From: UBA5976 sp037137575
Lineage (GTDB): Bacteria > Actinomycetota > Actinomycetes > S36-B12 > UBA5976
Length of the DNA stretch: 64,000 bases
Direction of reading: 5' to 3'
NCBI GenBank assembly: GCA_037137575.1
Contig: JBAXKB010000003.1
Span: forward strand, 1-64,000
Of the stretch, positions 59,139 through 64,000 are shown piece by piece. The notes beneath the pieces are model-generated. The model did no database searches. It was given only the letters and a program-made list of their open reading frames with translations, and had not been told where the DNA came from. Position 1 is the first letter of the stretch. Every line of letters starts with the position of its first letter. A program made the translations under genes and the position numbers.

Positions 59139-60050
59139 GTGGGACTCATTCCAGATTTACCGTTAGCCAGATTCGCTGTGGATCGTGGCGCGCTAATGCG
59201 GAGTAATCCGCACTGGCTGAGCGAACTCTGGTCACTTGAATCCACCAGAGTTTTGTACATCAACAAAAATCAAGTCCCAGTAACTTCTGAACTCTCATTA
59301 ATTTTGGTCCAATCACATGTGATGCCTATGGCTGATGAACAAAGTGCTTTACTTCTTGGCATTGACTCTGATCATGCCTACATAGCTGTGATGTTGGATG
59401 AGAACACTGATGTTGCGCCACTGTGGGTAACGCTACGAGATGTGGGAGCGCAACTTTCGCCACTTGATGTTGGCTTAGCCATTACCGCAACCGCGCTTGC
59501 CACTTGGCACAACACTCATCGTTATTGCCCGCAGTGCGGTTTAACTACGCAGATTTCTGATGCTGGCTGGTCACGAACTTGTCCAAAGGATTGTGTTACA
59601 CATTTTCCAAGAACTGAACCAGCGATTATTGTCGCGGTGCACGATTCAGAAGAACGCATTTTGTTAGGTCGACGAACTAACTGGCCCGAAAACTGGTATT
59701 CAACTTTGGCCGGATTTGTTGAAGCAGGTGAATCTTGCGAGGCAGCTGTGGTGCGTGAAGTCCGTGAAGAAGTTGGGGTTGAAATCGACTTAGAGTCTTT
59801 GCAGTATTTGGGAAGTCAGCCGTGGCCTTATCCAGCCTCATTAATGCTTGGCTATTCGGCCTTGGCAAGTACAACAGAATTCAAACCTAGCGAAGATGAG
59901 ATTGCGCAGATTCGTTGGCTCAGTCGCGAAGAACTTAGCTCGCAGTGTGAAAGTGGGATATTGAAGTTGCCTAATCCAGCTGCCATTTCTTGGCATTTAA
60001 TTGAACACTGGTATGGGCAACCGTTGAATCCAGAGTGGACTCGTGGCTAA
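59139..60050 (+). CDS. nudC: NAD(H) pyrophosphatase / RNA deNADding enzyme
   Basis: Nudix hydrolase that splits NAD(H), and in tested bacteria also removes NAD caps from RNA. It has 303 residues. A zinc-ribbon with Cys in RYCPQCGL and SRTCPKDC precedes the Nudix box (GFVEAGESCEAAVVREVREE, then VGV). The family-specific SQPWPYPASLM follows. The GTG start is set by TAGGTT six bases upstream. Position beside adnB, mycoredoxin and uvrD2 is the same as in Mycobacterium (Rv3199c, from memory). Confidence 0.95.
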   Translation: MGLIPDLPLARFAVDRGALMRSNPHWLSELWSLESTRVLYINKNQVPVTSELSLILVQSHVMPMADEQSALLLGIDSDHAYIAVMLDENTDVAPLWVTLRDVGAQLSPLDVGLAITATALATWHNTHRYCPQCGLTTQISDAGWSRTCPKDCVTHFPRTEPAIIVAVHDSEERILLGRRTNWPENWYSTLAGFVEAGESCEAAVVREVREEVGVEIDLESLQYLGSQPWPYPASLMLGYSALASTTEFKPSEDEIAQIRWLSREELSSQCESGILKLPNPAAISWHLIEHWYGQPLNPEWTRG

Positions 60051-60084
60051 AAATGTTGCAGCAACTAACTAAAAAGGAGCCAAA

Positions 60085-60333
60085 ATGGCCGATAAATTAA
60101 CGATGTACAGCACTCCATGGTGCGGGTATTGCCAGCGATTGAAGGCGCAGCTTGGCCGCGAAGGTATTGAATTTATAGAAATCGATATCGAGCAAGATCC
60201 TGATTCAGCCGATTTTGTCATGAGTGTAAATGGTGGCAATCAAACCGTTCCGACCGTAGTTTTCCCAAATGGGCAGGCGCTAACCAACCCAAGCCTGGCT
60301 CAGGTTAAAGAAATTCTGGGCCTGAACCAGTAA
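60085..60333 (+). CDS. mrx1: Mycoredoxin (glutaredoxin-like, CGYC)
   Basis: Thiol-disulfide oxidoreductase of 82 residues that reduces protein-mycothiol mixed disulfides. The active site is WCGYC (Cys13, Cys16), with the cis-Pro segment QTVPTVVF and the MSVNGGN and LTNPS stretches typical of mycoredoxin-1. AAAAAGGAG is a clear ribosome-binding site. It lies between nudC and uvrD2 as in Mycobacterium. Presence of mshB at 29.9 kb supports mycothiol as the partner. Confidence 0.94.
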   Translation: MADKLTMYSTPWCGYCQRLKAQLGREGIEFIEIDIEQDPDSADFVMSVNGGNQTVPTVVFPNGQALTNPSLAQVKEILGLNQ

Positions 60334-60382
60334 CTCGTAGCCGAAGTGTCCACCTGTCGGGCGCTCTTGCGACAATAGGGCA

Positions 60383-62077
60383 GTGTCCGCAATTCTTAAA
60401 GCGCTAGATAGCCAGCAACGAGCTGCGGCTGAATGTGTCAGTGGCCCTGTGGTTATTCACGCAGGAGCCGGCACCGGCAAAACCCGAACTATTACCCACC
60501 GACTGGCTTATGCGATTCAAAGTGGTGTCGTTGAGGCGAATCAGACCTTAACTGTTACTTTTACAAATCGCGCAGCAGGCGAGTTGCGTAGTCGACTTCT
60601 TGAACTTGGTATTCCAAACGCGCAGGTTCGAACTTTTCATAGCGCAGCGCTAAGGCAATTACGGTTTTTCTATCCGCAGGTTTTTACTAACCAAATACCT
60701 ACATTGATTTCCAGTAAAGCGACCTACGTTGCGCAAGCTGCAACCCAATGTCACATAGATGCAGGTCCTGACACTATTCGGGATTTGGCTAGTGAAATCG
60801 AGTGGGCCAAAGTCAACATAATTTCACCCGACTTGTATCGGGAGTCTGCTTTTGACCGCGGTCGAATGCCTGGCCACAATTTGAGTGCTGAACAAGTTGC
60901 TCAAGTTTATGAAACTTACTTAAAAGTTTTAGATCAAGCTCATTTGATGGATTTCGAAGATGTTTTGCTAACAACTGTCGCACTGCTATCAAATTATCCT
61001 GAGTTAGCGGCGCAAGTTCGTTCCCAATATCGCTACTTCACAGTTGACGAATTTCAAGATGTTAGTCCGATTCAATTTGAGCTGCTCTCACTTTGGCTTG
61101 GTAACCGTGATGACGTTTGCGTTGTTGGCGATCCAGCACAAACTATCTACGAGTTCACGGGGGCGACACCAGAATATCTCGCCACTTTTGCTAATCACTT
61201 CCCCCGAGCCACAGCGTTTGATCTGACAAACTCATACCGCAGCACTCCTGAGGTTATCCAGGTTGCAAATCAAGTATTGACCAGAATTTCGAACAACAGT
61301 TTGAAACTGCAAGCCACGAGATCAAGTGGACAGAATGTGACCGTTGACGCTTTTTCCGATGATGAGACTGAAGCGCGGGAAATTGCCAGCAACATTCGCA
61401 AGTTGCTCTCTGGGGGATTAGAGCCTAGAGATATCGCAGTCATTTATCGCATCAATAGTCAGTCGGAAGTTTTTGAAACGGCCTTAGCAAATGCGGATAT
61501 TCCAGTAACAATTCGCGGAGCTAGCCGATATTTTGAACGACCTGAGATCCGTAATGCGCTGCTGCACCTTCGGGCCAACTTACAGGTGCCGGACGCTCGA
61601 GAGATGAACTTTATTGTGCGCGATATTGTCAGCGGATTAGGTTGGGCGCCCAAATCACCAGATTCTGGTCGGGCGGCGCAAAATACTTGGGAGTCCTTGA
61701 ATACACTCGTGCAACTTGCCGATGATTTCGCGGCGCAAAATCGCACTGCTCTGTTACCTGAATTCATTGCAGCACTAGATCATCGAAATGAGTACGACCA
61801 TGACCCAGTTGCTAATGCGGTAACTCTGGCCTCAATTCATGCCGTCAAGGGCTTGGAATGGGACGCGGTGTTCGTAGCTGGATTGAGTGATGGTTTACTT
61901 CCGATTACTTATGCAAAAACCCCCACTTTAATTAGCCAAGAACGCCGGCTGTTTTATGTGGCGCTAACCCGAGCCAAGAATCATCTACACATTTCTTGGG
62001 CCAAGTCGCGCAACAGTTACACAAAAGCGCATCGCAGCTCATCAATCTTCCTTGGTGAAATAGAAGACGCTCTTTAA
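60383..62077 (+). CDS. uvrD2: UvrD2-like superfamily I DNA helicase, short form
   Basis: 3'-5' DNA helicase of 564 residues. Motifs in order are HAGAGTGKTRT (motif I, P-loop at 28-34), FTNRAAGELRSRL, FTVDEFQDVSPIQFE (II), GDPAQTIYEFTGA (III), TNSYRSTPEV (IV), ASIHAVKGLEWDAVFVAGL (V) and FYVALTRAKNHL (VI). It ends soon after motif VI, at IFLGEIEDAL. Mycobacterial UvrD2 continues with a tetracysteine and an HRDC domain, both absent here. The GTG at 60383 has GACAAT six bases upstream, a weak fit to the local -10 pattern. Convergent with the E1-like gene. Confidence 0.92.
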   Translation: MSAILKALDSQQRAAAECVSGPVVIHAGAGTGKTRTITHRLAYAIQSGVVEANQTLTVTFTNRAAGELRSRLLELGIPNAQVRTFHSAALRQLRFFYPQVFTNQIPTLISSKATYVAQAATQCHIDAGPDTIRDLASEIEWAKVNIISPDLYRESAFDRGRMPGHNLSAEQVAQVYETYLKVLDQAHLMDFEDVLLTTVALLSNYPELAAQVRSQYRYFTVDEFQDVSPIQFELLSLWLGNRDDVCVVGDPAQTIYEFTGATPEYLATFANHFPRATAFDLTNSYRSTPEVIQVANQVLTRISNNSLKLQATRSSGQNVTVDAFSDDETEAREIASNIRKLLSGGLEPRDIAVIYRINSQSEVFETALANADIPVTIRGASRYFERPEIRNALLHLRANLQVPDAREMNFIVRDIVSGLGWAPKSPDSGRAAQNTWESLNTLVQLADDFAAQNRTALLPEFIAALDHRNEYDHDPVANAVTLASIHAVKGLEWDAVFVAGLSDGLLPITYAKTPTLISQERRLFYVALTRAKNHLHISWAKSRNSYTKAHRSSSIFLGEIEDAL

Positions 62078-62087
62078 AGTTTGTAAC

Positions 62088-63050
62088 TTAGGCGGCGCGG
62101 TTCCATTGGCAACCGCAGGCAGCGTGTGTCTTTAGTTGGCTAAAGGATTTATCGGCACTTGGCCAGTCGATTTGCCAGAATCCAGATTCTAGATAGTTCG
62201 CTTCCTGGGCCCATTGATAAACGATGTCCATTACTAGCGTTGCAGTGTGCAGCAATAAGCCAGCAGGGGCTAGATCTTGAGTTGGGCGACCTATGAGTTG
62301 AGTAGTTAGCAATGGCCAGGCCGAGTCCAAATCGGTTAGTCGCGCGTTGTGGCAGCGTAGGCAAGCAGTATGCATTGGCTGAAATACCGTGGACACCAAC
62401 GCCTGATTTTTTCCTGCTCCAGCTACTAGATGAGGCAGATCTGCGGCAATCAAGCGATCAGTTAGATCGGGGGCAAACCAAACATTTTGACCCACCTGGT
62501 CAGGGCACAGAATTACCAAGCGGTTGGTCCGGGTCTTGACTGCTCGAATCATTCGCGGCCAAACCCCGCGTTGAATCCGATCAATGATCATTAACGCAGT
62601 GTGATCTCGACGGGCGCCAACATCCACGCGGCTTGCTCCCCATGCGGTTACATCAGGAAGTGTCACTTTGCCAGAATCATGAATGTGAATGTTCGTAAAC
62701 CCACATTGAGCTAACAAAATTGCAACAGTTGTTCCCAATCTGCCTGCACCTTGGATTTCGATTTGTGTTTCAGTCAACATGCGATGTTCAGTCAGTTCAG
62801 CATCAGTTGTCATTAGCCCGGACTTCATTAGCCGCGATATTGTCAGGAGTAATTTTTCGGTATCTAAGGTTTCGCGAGTTGCCGCTTGAATAACCTCTTT
62901 TAGCGTTAGGTGGCCAGTACAGTGCGCAATTAGGTGCGCAGCAGTTTTTGCATCTGTTCGCACTTGGGTCGCGGGATCAATTCCGAATTGAACTTCATTT
63001 TTACTGCGCCACAGCACATTGATTCCAGCAGAGAAAATTGGTTTAAACAT
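62088..63050 (-). CDS. ThiF/E1-like protein (cyclodehydratase-type), standalone
   Basis: Protein of 320 residues related to E1/ThiF adenylyltransferases and to the leader-binding part of azole-peptide cyclodehydratases. The N-terminal third (about 1-90) is a winged-helix-like region. The Rossmann part has the loop IEIQGAGRLGTTVAILLAQC and IHIHDSGKVTLPD, then LVILCPDQ and LPHLVAGAGKN. A CxxC (ACLRCHN) with DLDSAWP follows, and a second Cys pair is in HAACGC. The NLNRQ-type motif of MoeB is missing. No YcaO or precursor peptide gene is near. An E1-like gene next to uvrD2 is common in actinobacteria; function unknown. Confidence 0.85.
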   Translation of the reverse strand: MFKPIFSAGINVLWRSKNEVQFGIDPATQVRTDAKTAAHLIAHCTGHLTLKEVIQAATRETLDTEKLLLTISRLMKSGLMTTDAELTEHRMLTETQIEIQGAGRLGTTVAILLAQCGFTNIHIHDSGKVTLPDVTAWGASRVDVGARRDHTALMIIDRIQRGVWPRMIRAVKTRTNRLVILCPDQVGQNVWFAPDLTDRLIAADLPHLVAGAGKNQALVSTVFQPMHTACLRCHNARLTDLDSAWPLLTTQLIGRPTQDLAPAGLLLHTATLVMDIVYQWAQEANYLESGFWQIDWPSADKSFSQLKTHAACGCQWNRAA

Positions 63051-63089
63051 GTTGCCATAGTGCCGATGTTTTGCGCACAGTGTTCGCGG

Positions 63090-63308
63090 TAATCCACAGC
63101 ATGCCTGTGCAGATTGCTTAAGCCAATCAGGGGTAAGGGTTTACCTCTTGTTAATGTGCAAACTATTTTCTATCCACATTCCGATCGCCGTTTTTCCCAT
63201 TAATTGCTTAAGAAATGGGGTTGCTCCACAGATTGTTCCACATGTTATTCACTTAGCATCCCCAGATAATGTCCAGGTTTCCCCAATGCTTCCACAGCCT
63301 TATCCACA
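63090..63308 (+). repeat. Cluster of DnaA-box-like sites
   Basis: TTATCCACA at 63300-63308 matches the DnaA box consensus exactly. TAATCCACA (63090-63098) and CTATCCACA (63170-63178) differ by one base. TGCTCCACA (63222-63230), TGTTCCACA (63234-63242), TTATTCACT (63245-63253) and GCTTCCACA (63288-63296) are weaker, with about two mismatches each. All lie on the same strand within 220 bases. Confidence 0.55.
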
Positions 63309-63336
63309 GGGGTTAAAGCGACTTTTGTCTTTTCGC

Positions 63337-63366
63337 TTGGCAGCAGTGCCACATAAGCCCTAGATT
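63337..63366 (+). promoter_or_regulatory. Sigma-70-type promoter for the small RNA
   Basis: -35 TTGGCA (63337-63342), 18-base spacer, -10 TAGATT (63361-63366). The predicted transcription start is about 63373, just before the outer stem of the RNA. Confidence 0.55.
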
Positions 63367-63373
63367 CAGAATT

Positions 63374-63457
63374 CGTTGGAGCTCTCGAGATAACGAGTCA
63401 ACGTTCGCAAGGGGAAGGCGAACGAGTGGCACGCGCCTCGGGGGCTCCTACTTTTTT
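63374..63457 (+). ncRNA. Candidate small RNA with terminal stem and T-run
   Basis: GGAGCTCTCGAG (63378-63389) pairs along its full length with CTCGGGGGCTCC (63437-63448), two pairs being G-U. Inside lies CGTTCGC-AAGGGGAAG-GCGAACG (63402-63424). The outer stem is followed by TACTTTTTT, a terminator-like T-run. A -35/-10 promoter lies directly upstream. No coding sequence fits. I do not recognise it as SRP RNA, RNase P RNA, tmRNA or a tRNA. Confidence 0.6.
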
Positions 63458-63471
63458 GTCAGGCGATGCTC

Positions 63472-63477
63472 TACTGT
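63472..63477 (+). promoter_or_regulatory. -10 element of leaderless zinc-peptidase promoter
   Basis: TACTGT lies seven bases before the GTG at 63485. Confidence 0.55.
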
Positions 63478-63484
63478 TGCAAAC

Positions 63485-64000
63485 GTGAGCGCGCTTTCTG
63501 AACCTTCATTATTCGATTTCCTCGAATCAGATGAGTGCGCACAAGAACTAGAAGATGTTGCAACTTCGCCGCAAAAATCAGAGCCTGAGATAGAAATACA
63601 ACGCAGTAAAAAGCGTCGCAAAACTTGTACTGCTTTTCTGCAAGGCGGAAAAATAATTGTTCAAGTTCCTGCCCGGATGTCACAACGAGAAGTTGAAATC
63701 ACAGTTGCAGAACTTGTTGGGCGCATTCAGCGTCGCGAACAAGTTGTTGTTGATCCAAATGCGTTAATGAAACGTGCAACCGAGCTTGTCGCAAATTACT
63801 TAGACCAAGACATCATCAGAACGCACTCTGTACCAGTGACGATCCGCTGGGTGACTAATCAGAATTCGCGTTGGGGTTCCTGCACGCCAGGCACGGGGGT
63901 AATCCGGTTATCGCACCGCCTGCAAAACATGCCGCAGTATGTGCAGGATGCGGTGTTATTTCACGAGTTAATTCACTTGGTAGTTTTAGGGCACAATAAG
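63485..64000 (+). CDS. YgjP/DUF45-family zinc metallopeptidase, 3' end cut by window
   Basis: The first 172 residues of a DUF45/M48-like metal-dependent hydrolase; the gene runs past the window. A charged N-terminal tail of about 45 residues precedes the domain. The signature SRWGSCTPGTGVIRLSHRL and the zinc-binding HELIHLVVLGHN (HExxH plus a further His) are visible. The GTG start has TACTGT seven bases upstream. It follows the candidate small RNA by 27 bases. Such genes commonly sit near uvrD2 in actinobacteria. Substrate unknown. Confidence 0.9.
   Translation, partial: MSALSEPSLFDFLESDECAQELEDVATSPQKSEPEIEIQRSKKRRKTCTAFLQGGKIIVQVPARMSQREVEITVAELVGRIQRREQVVVDPNALMKRATELVANYLDQDIIRTHSVPVTIRWVTNQNSRWGSCTPGTGVIRLSHRLQNMPQYVQDAVLFHELIHLVVLGHNK

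Larger units (their letters stand above)
63051..63484. other. 434-bp non-coding region between E1-like gene and zinc peptidase gene
   Basis: The only gap over 300 bases. No coding sequence is supported. It holds a group of DnaA-box-like sites (63090-63308), a 10-bp direct repeat ATTGCTTAAG (63113-63122 and 63203-63212), a promoter (63337-63366), a structured RNA ending in a T-run (63374-63457) and the leaderless promoter of the peptidase. In Mycobacterium whiB7 lies near uvrD2, but no whiB-like frame is visible here. Confidence 0.7.

Noticed and set aside
63090..63308. Calling this region oriC
   Set aside because: DnaA-box-like sites are present, but no dnaA, dnaN, rpmH or gyrase genes are nearby, so a replication origin is not supported by context.

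Overview
The window reads as a stretch of conserved core chromosome from a streamlined member of the Actinomycetota. Actinobacterial markers are abundant: an acyl-CoA carboxylase with an epsilon subunit, mycothiol deacetylase MshB plus a CGYC mycoredoxin, an MtrA-type response regulator, the AdnA/AdnB recombination pair, UvrD2, the actinobacterial forms of DapC and DapD, and DUF3117, DUF3107 and DUF4245 proteins. The DNA is clearly not GC-rich. Coding is very dense: genes abut or overlap, and many convergent pairs share stop-codon bases. This suits the small mid-GC freshwater actinobacteria (acI/Nanopelagicales type), but that placement is inference. Gene order closely follows blocks known from Mycobacterium, cited here from memory. 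I see no prophage, insertion sequence, CRISPR array, tRNA or rRNA.

Layout. 1-9.5 kb: tail of a secreted repeat protein, a bidirectional terminator, then on the minus strand succinate dehydrogenase (sdhCDAB) behind acyl-CoA carboxylase (beta, epsilon, Maf, biotinylated alpha), with biotin ligase divergent and a GtrA protein. 9.5-13.8 kb: mtrA-comFC-hpf with mtrB and lpqB absent and a structured RNA before hpf, then CapA and a cis-prenyltransferase. 14-24 kb: PIN-PhoH, class I fumarase, DUF4245, xseB/xseA, ispH, ychF, a GNAT protein and typA. 24-33 kb: two tandem solute-binding proteins without a transporter, an S9 peptidase, mshB, a membrane protein and a VanW protein. 33-39 kb: ferredoxin, lysine/diaminopimelate genes dapC, dapD and dapE, citrate synthase, LOG, SRPBCC and DUF3117. 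39-45.5 kb: O-methyltransferase, htrA, tatB, mrp, DUF1003, a PRC/MgtE-N/CBS protein and plsC; sigE and rseA, usual at this locus, are missing. 45.5-64 kb: DEAD-box helicase, ferritin-like protein, DUF3107, moeZ, a flippase-like membrane protein, adnA-adnB, an EEP phosphatase, nudC, mycoredoxin, a short UvrD2, an E1-like protein, and a 434-bp non-coding region ahead of a zinc peptidase.

Functional links: SDH, fumarase and citrate synthase are TCA enzymes; BirA would biotinylate the carboxylase alpha subunit; dapC, dapD and dapE supply meso-diaminopimelate and lysine; MshB and mycoredoxin belong to the mycothiol redox system; AdnAB and UvrD2 process broken DNA.

The most unusual signals are non-coding. 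At about 20 genes a TAnnnT -10 hexamer lies 6-8 bases before the start codon, implying leaderless mRNAs. At 63374-63457 there is a candidate small RNA with its own promoter and terminator. Its hairpin loop AAGGGGAAG recurs exactly in a second hairpin before phoH. A cluster of DnaA-box-like sites lies beside it. Other notable points are a structured leader before hpf, palindromes in the dapD/dapE and htrA promoter regions, and a dapC reading frame with no ATG, GTG or TTG where the protein should begin.
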